Origin: Leucobacter insecticola
GTDB lineage: Bacteria; Actinomycetota; Actinomycetes; Actinomycetales; Microbacteriaceae
Reading direction: 5' to 3'
DNA: 64,000 nucleotides
Assembly (NCBI RefSeq): GCF_011382965.1
Contig: NZ_CP049934.1
Coordinates: forward strand, 1,178,001 to 1,242,000
Shown piece by piece: positions 32,808-43,862 of the stretch; the first letter of the stretch is position 1; each line of letters opens with the position of its first letter. A program made the position numbers and the translations under genes. Under the pieces are notes generated by a model. The model ran no database searches. It worked only from the letters and a program-made list of their open reading frames with translations, and was not told where the DNA came from.

Positions 32808-32948
32808 ATGAGCGAAACAGAAGACGGGCTGCTGGGACGGATCGAACTCATCGAAGCGCAGCCGTTGAGCCAGCGGGCCGCGGGTTTCGAGCAGCTGCAC
32901 GACGAACTCCTTGCCGAGCTGCAACGAGGCGACCACGGTGCAAGCTGA
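32808..32948 (+). CDS. Small conserved-type protein between HAD phosphatase and tlyA
   Basis: A 46-residue, acidic, probably helical protein beginning MSETEDGLLGRIELIEAQPL and ending ELQRGDHGAS. It starts with ATG and its end overlaps the GTG start of tlyA by 11 nt, which indicates coupled translation and supports it as a real gene. Short acidic proteins are found at this place in related genomes. No function is recognisable. Confidence 0.6.
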   Translation: MSETEDGLLGRIELIEAQPLSQRAAGFEQLHDELLAELQRGDHGAS

Positions 32949-33870
32949 GCAGGATCAAGCTGAGCAGGATCGCGCTGAGCAAGATCAAGCTGAGCAAGAT
33001 CAAGCCGGGCAGAATCGCGCTGAGCAGAACCGCGCCAAGCAAGCCCTCTGGCAGGGCGAGGCGGAACGGCTCGACCGGGTGCTTCCCGAACTCGGGCTCG
33101 CCAGATCACGCAGCCAAGCGGCGGAGTTGATCCACGCGGGGCATGTGCAGCTTGACGGTGCCGTCGCCCCGAAGGCGGGCGTCAAAGTGGGCACCGGATC
33201 CCGCATCGCTGTCACACTCAGCGACCACTACGTTGGCCGCGCCGCCCATAAGCTGTTCGCCGCGCTTGACGCCTTCGAGGTTGACCCTGCGCAGCAACAG
33301 GCGCTTGACCTTGGTGCCTCGACGGGCGGCTTTACGCAGGTGCTCCTGGAACGCGGCGCGAGTCTGGTGCAGGCGATCGATGTTGGCCACGGCCAGCTCG
33401 CAGCTGAACTTCGAGATGACCCCAGGGTGCGCCTGGTCGAGGGCTGCAACGCCCGCGACCTAACGGCGGAGGGGCTGGCAGCAGACACCGGGATCGCGAC
33501 CCCGCCAAGCCTCGTTGTGGCGGACCTCTCATTCATCTCGCTCAGCCTGATCCTGCCGGCGATTGCCCGGGTCGCGGCTCCTGATGCCAGTGTGATCCTG
33601 CTGATCAAGCCACAGTTTGAGGTCGGGCGGGTGCGTGACGGAGTGGTCACCGACCCCCGCCTGCATGCAGAAGCCTTGCGCATTGTGGTGCGTTCCGCCG
33701 CCGAGCACGGTTTCGTTGCACGTGCGCTGACCCCGTCTCCCGTTGTTGGGGGACAGGGAAACCGTGAGTTCCTCGGTCATTTCACGCGCGGCCAGGTGGC
33801 GGATCCGGCAGAATGGGAGGATCGCATCGAAACGCTCGCTGCTCCGCGCAGTGTGCCGGTGGATTCCTAG
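32938..33870 (+). CDS. tlyA: TlyA-family 2'-O-methyltransferase (16S/23S rRNA), haemolysin-like
   Basis: A 310-residue rRNA methyltransferase. I start it at GTG 32938, which overlaps the small upstream gene. A roughly 32-residue low-complexity leader (AEQDQ, AEQDR and AEQNR units) comes first. Next is an S4 RNA-binding domain from about residue 40 (RLDRVLPELGLARSRSQAAE), then an FtsJ-like methyltransferase with the S-adenosylmethionine motif LDLGASTGGFTQVLLERGA near residue 122 and LLIKPQFE near residue 222 (K of the K-D-K-E set). In mycobacteria TlyA methylates both subunits and confers capreomycin sensitivity. The repeat leader is not typical of the family. Confidence 0.92.
   Translation: MQAEQDQAEQDRAEQDQAEQDQAGQNRAEQNRAKQALWQGEAERLDRVLPELGLARSRSQAAELIHAGHVQLDGAVAPKAGVKVGTGSRIAVTLSDHYVGRAAHKLFAALDAFEVDPAQQQALDLGASTGGFTQVLLERGASLVQAIDVGHGQLAAELRDDPRVRLVEGCNARDLTAEGLAADTGIATPPSLVVADLSFISLSLILPAIARVAAPDASVILLIKPQFEVGRVRDGVVTDPRLHAEALRIVVRSAAEHGFVARALTPSPVVGGQGNREFLGHFTRGQVADPAEWEDRIETLAAPRSVPVDS
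32944..33033 (+). repeat. 15-bp tandem repeat at the 5' end of tlyA
   Basis: Six units of 15 bp encode AEQDQ, AEQDR, AEQDQ, AEQDQ, AGQNR and AEQNR. The first four are nearly identical in DNA. The repeat begins two codons after the chosen start, so copy number changes would lengthen or shorten the leader without a frameshift. Confidence 0.85.
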
Positions 33871-33885
33871 GTGAACGGAAGTGGC

Positions 33886-34812
33886 ATGACCAACGCGCAA
33901 ATCGAGGGTGCACGGAGTATCCTCGTCGTCTCTCACACGCACCGTGACGAGGCAATTGCAGCGACGATCGAGGTGGTGTCGGCGCTGCGAGCGGCCGGGG
34001 TCGTGCCTGTTTTTGAGGCTCAGGATCGGATCGAGTTCGGTTCGCACTTCGATACCTCCGTGACCGCCGAACTCGGCCAAGGCGTCAGCGTCGACGAGCT
34101 TGAAGTTGCGCTGGTGCTGGGTGGCGATGGCACGATCCTGCGCGCTGCCGAGACGTTGCGCGGTTCGGAGTGCCCGATTGTCGGTGTCAACCTGGGGCAC
34201 GTCGGGTTTCTTGCTGAGATGGAGAGCTACGATCTCGCCTCCACGATTGATCGGGTGCTCCGCCGCGACTATACGGTCGAGGAACGCCTGACGATCGAGG
34301 TGCGCGCTACTCTCGACGGCGAAGTCATCGCGGATACCTGGGCCCTGAATGAGGCGAGCGTTGAGAAGCGCCGCCGTATGCTCGAGGTTGCCGTGGGAGT
34401 GGACAACCGCCCGCTGTCTTCCTTTGCCTGCGATGGTGTGGTGCTCGCGACCCCGACGGGGTCGACGGCGTACGCGTTCTCCGCTGGAGGGCCGGTGGTG
34501 TGGCCCGGGGTGCAAGCGATGCTGTTGGTGCCGATCGCCGCGCACGCGCTGTTCAATAAGCCGTTGGTCACCGGCCCGGACTCCGAACTCACGGTGCGGA
34601 TCCTGCCCGAGAATATTGGCCCGGGTGTGCTGTGGTGCGATGGTAGAAGGCGGACGGAGCTTCCAGCCGGTGCCGTCGTAAGTGTGCGCCGGTCCCCGGA
34701 TTCGGTGCGTCTTGCCCGGCTCAACGAGGCTGTGTTCTCGGATCGACTCGTACGTAAATTCCATCTCCCGGTCGAGGGCTGGCGGGGTGCGCGGAAGGGT
34801 GGTGCTGCATGA
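33886..34812 (+). CDS. nadK: NAD kinase
   Basis: A 308-residue enzyme that phosphorylates NAD to NADP. The catalytic GGDGT motif is in VLGGDGTILRAAE near residue 83, followed by NLGHVGFLAEME near residue 104 and TPTGSTAYAFSAGGPV near residue 190, all standard for NadK. ATG 33886 is preferred because GGAAG lies 6 nt upstream; GTG 33871, just after the tlyA stop, is an alternative. Its end overlaps recN by 4 nt. The tlyA-nadK-recN order is conserved in actinobacteria. Confidence 0.95.
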   Translation: MTNAQIEGARSILVVSHTHRDEAIAATIEVVSALRAAGVVPVFEAQDRIEFGSHFDTSVTAELGQGVSVDELEVALVLGGDGTILRAAETLRGSECPIVGVNLGHVGFLAEMESYDLASTIDRVLRRDYTVEERLTIEVRATLDGEVIADTWALNEASVEKRRRMLEVAVGVDNRPLSSFACDGVVLATPTGSTAYAFSAGGPVVWPGVQAMLLVPIAAHALFNKPLVTGPDSELTVRILPENIGPGVLWCDGRRRTELPAGAVVSVRRSPDSVRLARLNEAVFSDRLVRKFHLPVEGWRGARKGGAA

Positions 34813-36491
34813 TTGAGGAGCTTCGGATCCGGGATCTCGGAGTCATCGTCGACACGACACTGACGCTTGGCCCGGGCTTCACTGCGATCACAGGTGAGAC
34901 TGGCGCGGGCAAGACCATGGTGGTGAGCGCGCTCGGCCTGTTGATGGGCGCGCGTTCAGATGCCGGGGCGGTGCGCAGCGGCGCGAGCCAGGCGCGGGTG
35001 AGTGGGATCGTGCATACGACCGATCCCGAGGTGGTGGAGATCATCGATGAACTGGGCGGCGATATCGAAGACGGTGAGCTTGTGATGAGCCGCACAGTCA
35101 GCGCCGAGGGGCGGAGCCGCGCGAGTGTCGGCGGTGCGACTGCGCCCGTCGGTAGCCTTGCCAGGCTCGCGGATCGACTCTTCGTGGTGCACGGCCAGTC
35201 GGAGCAGCTGCGGCTGCGTTCGCTCGCAGCCCAGCGTGACACGCTCGACCGTTTCGGAGGTGATGAGCTTGCCGCGGTGCTGCGCAGCTACGTCGCAACC
35301 CACCGGGAACGGCAGGATCTTGCCATACGCGTCGAAGCACTACGGGAGGACCGAGAGGAGCGGGTCGCCGAGGCGGCCCGGCTGCGGGCAGAACTTGATG
35401 AGATCGCGGGGGTGGATCCGCAGCCCGGTGAGGAAACGGAACTGAGCGAGCGGATCGAGCTGCTCAGCAACGTGGAAGCGCTGCGGGCGGCGACCTCTGC
35501 CGCGCACGAGGCGCTGGCGACCGAGTCTGATGATCCTGCCAGCCGCGATGCCGGCAGCCTCGTTGATGCGGCGGTGCGCGAGCTTGAGCGGGCCGCGGCC
35601 TACGACAAACGCCTCGGCGCAGTGCTCGAGACCCTGCGCGGGGTGAGCTTTCAGATCGCGGATGCCGCGACGGAGCTCGCGGCCTATGCCGGGGATCTTG
35701 ACGAAGAAGGCCCGGGGGAGCTCGCCCGGGCGAACGAGCGCCTTGCCGCGCTGAACACACTCTTCCGCCTGTACGGCGCCGATTCGGCCGAGGTTATTGA
35801 GTACTCGGGGCGGGCTGCCGCCAGGCTCACGGATCTCGACGGCGACGATGACCTCATCCGGGAGCTTGACATCGCTCTCGAGGCAGCTCAGGATCGTGAG
35901 GCCACGCTCGCCAAGCAACTTTCGGCGCTGCGCCGGGAGGCTGCCGAGAGGCTGTCGGAACTCGTCACCGTTGAACTCCAACAGCTCGCGCTGCCTGACG
36001 CGCGCTTTGTTGCGACGGTGAACCCACTTGAGGCGCTGGGCGGATCCGGCGGCGATGAGGTGCAGTTTTTGCTCGCGCCGCACCCCGGGGCCGAGCCGAG
36101 GCCGCTCGCGAAGAGCGCATCGGGTGGCGAGCTTTCGCGGGTGATGCTCGCGCTCGAGGTGGTGGTTGCAGGGGTTGATCCTGTGCCAACGTTTGTGTTT
36201 GACGAGGTCGATGCGGGGGTCGGTGGTGCCGCGGCGATCGAGATCGGACGGCGCCTTGCCCGGCTCGCGCGCACCTCGCAGGTGATCGTGGTGACCCACC
36301 TGGCGCAGGTGGCTGCGTTTGCGAACAATCACGTGCAGGTGGTGAAGGATTCCGCCGGAGGATTCACGCAGAGCAGCAGCCGGGTGCTTGAGGGGGAGGA
36401 GCGGCTCGGTGAGATGGCCAGGCTGCTCTCGGGTCTCGCAGACTCCTCGAGTGCGCTCGAACACGCCGCCGAACTGCTCGCGCTGCGCTAG
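34809..36491 (+). CDS. recN: DNA repair protein RecN
   Basis: A 560-residue SMC-like ATPase for double-strand-break repair. Walker A is ITGETGAGKTMVV near residue 30. Long coiled coils rich in R, E, A and L occupy residues 160-370. The C-terminal half of the ATPase has KSASGGELSRVMLALEVV (signature) near residue 437 and FVFDEVDAGVGG (Walker B) near residue 462, then VTHLAQVAAFANNH. The start overlaps the nadK stop (ATGA). The stop codon falls within CTAGTGCCCTGCGCC, nearly identical to the end of the 168-bp hairpin element at 41880, and palindromic element B follows directly. Confidence 0.95.
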   Translation: MIEELRIRDLGVIVDTTLTLGPGFTAITGETGAGKTMVVSALGLLMGARSDAGAVRSGASQARVSGIVHTTDPEVVEIIDELGGDIEDGELVMSRTVSAEGRSRASVGGATAPVGSLARLADRLFVVHGQSEQLRLRSLAAQRDTLDRFGGDELAAVLRSYVATHRERQDLAIRVEALREDREERVAEAARLRAELDEIAGVDPQPGEETELSERIELLSNVEALRAATSAAHEALATESDDPASRDAGSLVDAAVRELERAAAYDKRLGAVLETLRGVSFQIADAATELAAYAGDLDEEGPGELARANERLAALNTLFRLYGADSAEVIEYSGRAAARLTDLDGDDDLIRELDIALEAAQDREATLAKQLSALRREAAERLSELVTVELQQLALPDARFVATVNPLEALGGSGGDEVQFLLAPHPGAEPRPLAKSASGGELSRVMLALEVVVAGVDPVPTFVFDEVDAGVGGAAAIEIGRRLARLARTSQVIVVTHLAQVAAFANNHVQVVKDSAGGFTQSSSRVLEGEERLGEMARLLSGLADSSSALEHAAELLALR

Positions 36492-36504
36492 TGCCCTGCG
36501 CCTA

Positions 36505-36588
36505 ACGAGAATGCATTATCTCGACGAGAAAGCATTGCCCGTGCGTCGGGAGACTGGCTTCTCGTCGAGATACTGGCTTCTCGTCGAG
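36505..36588. repeat. Palindromic intergenic element B, 19-nt period
   Basis: ACGAGAA occurs at 36505-36511 and 36524-36530, 19 nt apart. TTCTCGT occurs at 36559-36565 and 36578-36584, again 19 nt apart. TATCTCGACGAGAA at 36517-36530 pairs perfectly with 36559-36572. It shares the core TATCTCGACGAGAA with element A, 14.7 kb away. It fills the gap between recN and the membrane protein gene, starting 14 nt after the recN stop. Confidence 0.82.
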
Positions 36589-36634
36589 CGCGTGTGTTCT
36601 CGATAGGGAGATGAGACGCTGGTACGCTCCATCC

Positions 36635-37921
36635 ATGATGAAGTTGTGGGGACGGGGCGCGAAACGAGTGAAGCCCGATGCAGCGGCTGGTGCTGAGCCT
36701 GGCGCAGACTCCGGCGCCGCAAGAGCCGATTATCTCGACACGCATCCCGACGTTGTGCACGTTGATCTCGAACAGCTCGACTCTGAAACCCGCGCGATGT
36801 ATCGCGAGGCGCGGGAGGCGCGCGAAGCCGCTGCCGACGCACAGCAGGATCCCGCCAGGACCACGGCGCGTGAGTTCGTAGTGCGCAGCCCCTTCCAGCT
36901 TGGCTTTACCATCACACTGGGCGTGCTCGTTGCGCTGCTTTTCGGTTCAATCGTCGGCGAGCTCAGCACCATCATCATGTACGTGGTGGCCGCACTTTTC
37001 GTGGCACTGGGGCTCGATCCGGTAGTTCGCTGGCTCGAACGAAAAGGCCTGAAGCGCCCGCTTGGGATCGGCATTGTGTTTGGCGGCTTTGTGCTCGTCA
37101 TCGGCGGCTTGCTCGGGATCATCATCCCGATGATCGCCACTCAGATCACTCAGCTGGTGGACAAGGCGCCGACCCTCTTTCGCGACGTCACGAACCAGCA
37201 GTGGTTTGAAGATCTGAACCAGAACTTCGGCAAGTTTATCGACTTCGATGGGCTCCTGAAGATGGGCCAGGATCTGGTGAGCGATCCCCAAAACTGGGCC
37301 CAGTTCGCCGGCGGGGTGTGGCAGGCGGGTATCGGTATCGCCAACGGTCTGACCTCGGCACTTATCGTGCTGATCCTGACGCTCTACTTCCTGGCGTCGT
37401 TGCAAGCGATTAAGCGCGCTTTCTACTCGCTTGTGCCGAAGTCTGGCCGCTCAAAGGTGATGGATATTACCGAGCAGGTCACCAAGTCCGTCGGTGGCTA
37501 CATCAGCGGCATGGTGACCCTCGCGTTTATCAATGCCGTGCTCGGTTTTGTCATGATGACGATCGTCGGGGTGCCGTTTGCGGGCCTCGTTGCGGTGGGG
37601 GTGTTCTTCCTCGCGCTGATCCCGCTCATCGGGTCGGTGGTGGCGACGGTGCTCGTGACCGTTGTTGCCCTCTTTGACTCGCCGACGACGGCGCTCATCG
37701 CGGCGATCTACTACCTCATTTACATGCAACTCGAGTCGTATCTGCTCACCCCCCGCGTGATGAGTCGAGTGGTGTCGGTGCCTGGCTCGCTCGTAGTGAT
37801 TGGCGCACTCGCGGGCGGTACGCTGCTTGGCCTGCTCGGGGCGCTGATCTCGATCCCGGTGACGGCGATGGTGCTGATGATCATCAAACAGGTGTGGGTA
37901 CCCCGGCAAGAGATGAGATAA
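36635..37921 (+). CDS. AI-2E family transporter (PerM/TqsA-like membrane protein)
   Basis: A protein of about 428 residues. A hydrophilic N-terminal region of about 85 residues precedes some eight membrane helices, in the usual arrangement: two early pairs (FTITLGVLVALLFGSIVGE and GIGIVFGGFVLVIGGLLG), a large loop, then a cluster ending LAGGTLLGLLGALISIPVTA, the conserved family signature. Members export or import small molecules and are suggested to be Na+/H+ or autoinducer-2 transporters; the role here is unknown. The start is uncertain: ATG 36611 has GGGAG directly adjacent, so 36635 or 36638 is preferred although neither has a clear ribosome-binding site. Confidence 0.85.
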   Translation: MMKLWGRGAKRVKPDAAAGAEPGADSGAARADYLDTHPDVVHVDLEQLDSETRAMYREAREAREAAADAQQDPARTTAREFVVRSPFQLGFTITLGVLVALLFGSIVGELSTIIMYVVAALFVALGLDPVVRWLERKGLKRPLGIGIVFGGFVLVIGGLLGIIIPMIATQITQLVDKAPTLFRDVTNQQWFEDLNQNFGKFIDFDGLLKMGQDLVSDPQNWAQFAGGVWQAGIGIANGLTSALIVLILTLYFLASLQAIKRAFYSLVPKSGRSKVMDITEQVTKSVGGYISGMVTLAFINAVLGFVMMTIVGVPFAGLVAVGVFFLALIPLIGSVVATVLVTVVALFDSPTTALIAAIYYLIYMQLESYLLTPRVMSRVVSVPGSLVVIGALAGGTLLGLLGALISIPVTAMVLMIIKQVWVPRQEMR

Positions 37922-40304
<2,383 letters not shown>

Positions 40305-40317
40305 CGGCGGGTCTCTA

Positions 40318-41271
40318 GTGGCAACCAACGCGATCCAGGGCTCCGAGAGATATCTGCGCCACGTTGCACTCGAACTCGGGCTTTCGGCGAACAGCCAGGC
40401 CGCGTACCGCCGTGATCTCACCGCCTATTCCGAGTGGCTTGAAGCGCGCGGGGTGATCGACCTTGAGAACGTGGCGCCGGATACTCTCGCGGCGTATGTC
40501 GCCGACCTCGCTGCTCAGGATCTCGCCCCCGCCTCGATCACCCGCAGGCTGTCGACGGTGCGGGGGATGCACCGCTTTCTCTTCGAAGAGGGGCTACTCG
40601 AAACGAATGCGGGAAGCGGCGTACGCACTCCGAAGCGGGCGCAGCGGCTCCCGAAGGCGCTGCCCGTTGAAGAGGTCGAGGCGTTGCTCGCGGCCGTCGG
40701 TGGCGACGAACCGGTAGCGCTGCGGGATCGCGCGCTCCTCGAACTGCTCTACGCGAGTGGGGCGCGGGTGAGCGAGGTGGCCGCCCTCGACGTTGATGAC
40801 GTGATCGCGGCTCCCCACCACGGTGATACCTGGGGGGATCCGGAGCGGGCGCTATCTGACGGCGGCTTCCTGCGGGTCACGGGCAAAGGATCGAAGCAGC
40901 GGATCGTGCCGTACGGCAGCTATGCGGGGAAGGCGCTCGCCGCCTACCTGGTGCGGGCACGCCCGGCGATGGTGGCGAGGGGGGTGGGTACGCCAGCGCT
41001 GTTCGTGGGACCTCGCGGAGCGCGGATGTCGCGGCAGAGCGCGTGGCTTGTGATCCGCGCCGCGGCCGAGCGCGCTGGGATTCAGGTCGAGGTCTCGCCG
41101 CACACCCTCCGCCACTCCTTCGCGACGCACCTGCTTGCCGGGGGAGCTGACGTGCGGACGGTGCAGGAGATGCTCGGCCACGCCTCCGTCACGACCACGC
41201 AGATTTACACTCAGGTCACCGCGGATACACTGCGCGAACACTATCTCGACGCGCACCCGCGAGCCAAATAA
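40318..41271 (+). CDS. xerD: Tyrosine recombinase XerD
   Basis: A 317-residue site-specific recombinase that resolves chromosome dimers at dif. GTG 40318 is taken as the start because homology begins right after it. The N-terminal SAM-like domain covers residues 1-95. The catalytic domain has [10 protein letters not shown] (Arg I) near residue 149, a beta-hairpin lysine in [27 protein letters not shown] (His and Arg II) near residue 262, [14 protein letters not shown] with the His and the nucleophilic Tyr near residue 296. All catalytic residues are present. Its place near parA and scpAB matches other actinobacteria. Confidence 0.94.
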   Translation: MATNAIQGSERYLRHVALELGLSANSQAAYRRDLTAYSEWLEARGVIDLENVAPDTLAAYVADLAAQDLAPASITRRLSTVRGMHRFLFEEGLLETNAGSGVRTPKRAQRLPKALPVEEVEALLAAVGGDEPVALRDRALLELLYASGARVSEVAALDVDDVIAAPHHGDTWGDPERALSDGGFLRVTGKGSKQRIVPYGSYAGKALAAYLVRARPAMVARGVGTPALFVGPRGARMSRQSAWLVIRAAAERAGIQVEVSPHTLRHSFATHLLAGGADVRTVQEMLGHASVTTTQIYTQVTADTLREHYLDAHPRAK

Positions 41272-41367
41272 TCACACAGCGTATTCCCTCAATTTGCCCA
41301 CCATGAACTGAGGGTTTTATGCTAAATGCGGGGAGACTTTGCTACGTTGTCCCGAAAGGAAACTATT

Positions 41368-41883
41368 TTGTCATCTCGCTCCATCCGGCTTGTTGCCGCG
41401 CCCATTCTTGCTGCGGCTCTTGCGTTCTCTATGAGCAGCTGCTCGGTCCTCGATTCCGTGTTCGGGACCCCTTCCGCGCCGGTGCGCGATTCTCAGACAG
41501 GTGAGATCACCGAGGGCAACGATAAAGCGGATGTTTTCGCGCTGCGCGTGGGCGACTGCATGAATGAGAGTACGGGATCGACGGAGGTTTCCTCGGTCCC
41601 AACAGTGCCCTGCGCTGAGGCACATGATGAGGAGATCTACCATTCATTCATGATGAAGGACGGAGATTTTCCCGGTGATTCCGCTATCACCGCTGAGTCT
41701 GAGAAGGTCTGCACGCCTGAGTTCGAATCCTTCATTGGTATCTCGTACGATGAGTCTACGCTTGACTGGTATCCGTTCACCCCGACCGCTGGGTCCTGGG
41801 GAGAAGGTGACCGCGAGGTTCTCTGTGTTGCATGGGATCCCGCGGGCAAAGTGACCGGCAGCCTGAAGGGCGCTGCACGCTAG
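41368..41883 (+). CDS. Secreted lipoprotein, septum formation-like domain
   Basis: A 171-residue predicted lipoprotein. TTG 41368 is preferred as the start because AAAGGA lies 8 nt upstream and the resulting N-terminus MSSRSIRLVAAPILAAALAF ends in the lipobox SMSSC. ATG 41326 would add a non-typical leader. The mature part has VGDCMNE, VPCAEAHDEEIYHSF and a later conserved C in VLCVAWDP, a pattern seen in the Septum_form family of actinobacterial envelope proteins. Cysteines probably form disulfides outside the membrane. Its stop codon lies inside the terminal repeat of the 168-bp element that follows. Confidence 0.75.
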   Translation: MSSRSIRLVAAPILAAALAFSMSSCSVLDSVFGTPSAPVRDSQTGEITEGNDKADVFALRVGDCMNESTGSTEVSSVPTVPCAEAHDEEIYHSFMMKDGDFPGDSAITAESEKVCTPEFESFIGISYDESTLDWYPFTPTAGSWGEGDREVLCVAWDPAGKVTGSLKGAAR

Positions 41884-42047
41884 TGTCCTGCGCCGTAAGT
41901 TGCTTTGCATAGACCGGTGCTTCCGTGGATGCAGCGCGAGGCGGAGGAATGAGGCGATGCCGTCTGCATCGTCGAATGACGACAACGACGCGCTGCGCCG
42001 CGGGAGTGACGGGATATGTGAAGCGAATTTACGGCGCAGGACACTAG
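41880..42047. repeat. 168-bp hairpin element with 19-bp perfect terminal inverted repeats (MITE-like)
   Basis: The 19 bases at 41880-41898 (CTAGTGTCCTGCGCCGTAA) are the exact reverse complement of 42029-42047. The interior is also roughly self-complementary (about 70 percent by eye), so the whole element could fold into one long hairpin. It contains no credible gene. The left end supplies the stop codon of the lipoprotein gene. It fills most of the space before parA. A 15-bp sequence at the recN stop (36488-36502) matches the left end at 14 of 15 positions. It could be a non-autonomous mobile element or a structured RNA or terminator. Confidence 0.75.
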
Positions 42048-42138
42048 ATCGCGCGCTGGCCCCGCACGCTTCGCTCTTCGCGATAGGATGAAGCGCTAGG
42101 AACCGTGCGGGACCAGCACCACCGCGAAAGGGGCCGCA

Positions 42139-42993
42139 ATGGCGAAGAATCAGGTTGCACTCGGACCAACTGGGCGACCCGACCTGGTGATTCCTGCCCC
42201 GCAAAAGCTCAGCCAACACGGCCCGGCCCGCATCATCGCGATGTGCAACCAGAAGGGCGGGGTCGGCAAGACCACCACCACGATCAACTTGGGGGCGGCC
42301 CTCGCCCGCTACGGTCGGCGCGTACTGATCGTGGATTTTGATCCGCAGGGTGCCGCGACCGCCGGTCTCGGGGTGCAGGCGCACGACGTGCCCACCATCT
42401 ACGACCTCATGCTCAGCAAAGTGAAGGATCCCCGCGAGGTGATCCAGCACACTGACACCAATCACCTTGATGTGATCCCCGCAAACATTGATCTCTCGGC
42501 CGCCGAGGTGCATCTCGTGACCGAGGTTGCGCGCGAGCAGATCCTCGCCGGGGTGCTCCGCAAGATCTCCTCCGAGTACGACGTGATCCTGATCGATTGC
42601 CAGCCCTCGCTGGGCTTGCTGACAGTGAATGCGTTGACCGCGAGCCACGGCGTACTGATCCCGCTCGCCTGCGAATTCTTCGCGCTGCGAGGCGTGGCCC
42701 TCTTGATCGAGACGATCGAGAAGGTGAAGGATCGCCTGAACCCGCAAATCGAACTCGATGGCATCATCGCTACGATGTACGACGCGCGCACGCTGCACGC
42801 CCGCGAGGTGCTGGAGCGCGTTGTCGACACCTTCGACGACAAGGTGTTCGACACGGTGATCGCACGCACCGTAAAGCTTCCTGATGCCTCGGTTGCCGCC
42901 AAGTCCATCCTCGATTACGCCCCCACGAACCCGGCTTCGGAGGCATATCTGAAGCTCGCGCGCGAAGTGGTACAGCGCGGCGTTGTCGCCTAA
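42139..42993 (+). CDS. ParA/Soj-family ATPase
   Basis: A 284-residue Walker-type ATPase. The deviant Walker A is QKGGVGKTTTTINLGA near residue 42, with both lysines, and Walker B is DVILIDCQPSLGLLTVNAL near residue 150. GAPKGN-type HTH is absent, so it belongs to the short Soj class. GAAAGG precedes the ATG. No parB gene is nearby and it leads directly into scpA and scpB, so it is the actinobacterial scpAB-linked ParA homologue rather than the oriC-linked ParA. It probably supports chromosome organisation or septum-related positioning. The distinct locus is why no symbol is given. Confidence 0.9.
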   Translation: MAKNQVALGPTGRPDLVIPAPQKLSQHGPARIIAMCNQKGGVGKTTTTINLGAALARYGRRVLIVDFDPQGAATAGLGVQAHDVPTIYDLMLSKVKDPREVIQHTDTNHLDVIPANIDLSAAEVHLVTEVAREQILAGVLRKISSEYDVILIDCQPSLGLLTVNALTASHGVLIPLACEFFALRGVALLIETIEKVKDRLNPQIELDGIIATMYDARTLHAREVLERVVDTFDDKVFDTVIARTVKLPDASVAAKSILDYAPTNPASEAYLKLAREVVQRGVVA

Positions 42994-42999
42994 CTCGCT

Positions 43000-43862
43000 A
43001 TGAACGCGCCGGGTCCGGATCCTGAGCCGGTCGCGCAAGGCGCGCCTGGAGAACTAGCTGCGCCCGAAAACGAGGAGAGTGACGCGTTTCGCGTGTCGCT
43101 CGAGGTCTTTGACGGCCCTTTCGACCTGTTGCTCAACCTCATCGGCAAGCACGAGCTCGACATCACCGAGATTTCGCTGAGTCTGGTCACCGACGAATTC
43201 ATTGCGTACCTCGCTGCATTCGAGGGGAAGGGATCGCCCAGCTTGATCGGGCCTCGGAATTCTTGGTCGTTGCCGCCACGCTACTCGACCTGAAAATCGC
43301 GAGCCTGCTGCCGCAGGGCGAGGTGGTCGATGCCGAAGACATCGCACTGCTCGAAGCTCGTGACCTGCTGTTTGCGCGGCTCCTGCAGTACCGGGCTTTC
43401 AAGCAGGCCAGCGTGTGGTTTCGGCAACAACTGGAATCGGAGGGCGCGCGCCACCCCCGTCTGGTGCCGCTTGACGCGAAGTATCGCGAGCGGACGCCCG
43501 AACTCGTCTGGACGCTCTCCGCTGACGACTTCGCGGCCATAGCAATGTTGGCGTTCGCACCGCGAGAGATCCCGACGGTGGGACTCGACCACTTGCACGC
43601 GCCACTCGTCTCGATTCGTGAGCAGGCCGCGATTGTGGTGTCAACGCTCCGGACCGGGGGAGTACGGCGCTTTCGCGAACTGATCGCAGGGGTCACCGAG
43701 CGCGGCGTGATCGTCGCGAGGTTCCTCGCGATTCTGGAGCTGTATCGGCGGGCCGCTGTGAGCTTCGAACAGGCTGAACCATTGGGAGAATTGAGCGTGC
43801 AATGGGTCGGCCAGAGCTGGTCAGACGACGAACTCGCGACACTGGGGAGTGACTATGACTGA
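43000..43862 (+). pseudogene. scpA: Segregation and condensation protein A, broken by a one-base deletion
   Basis: About 287 residues in two frames. The first frame has LEVFDGPFDLLLNLIGKHELDITEI, here residues 31-55, the N-terminal hallmark of ScpA. After FEGKG the frame is lost, and the homologous sequence resumes as AQLDRASEFLVVAATLLDLK in another frame. An extra G in either G-run at 43224-43232 joins them. The second part ends with the winged-helix domain that binds the SMC head. ScpA is the kleisin of the SMC condensin. The gene is normally needed for growth and every neighbour is intact, so a sequencing error is likely. The end overlaps scpB. Confidence 0.87.
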
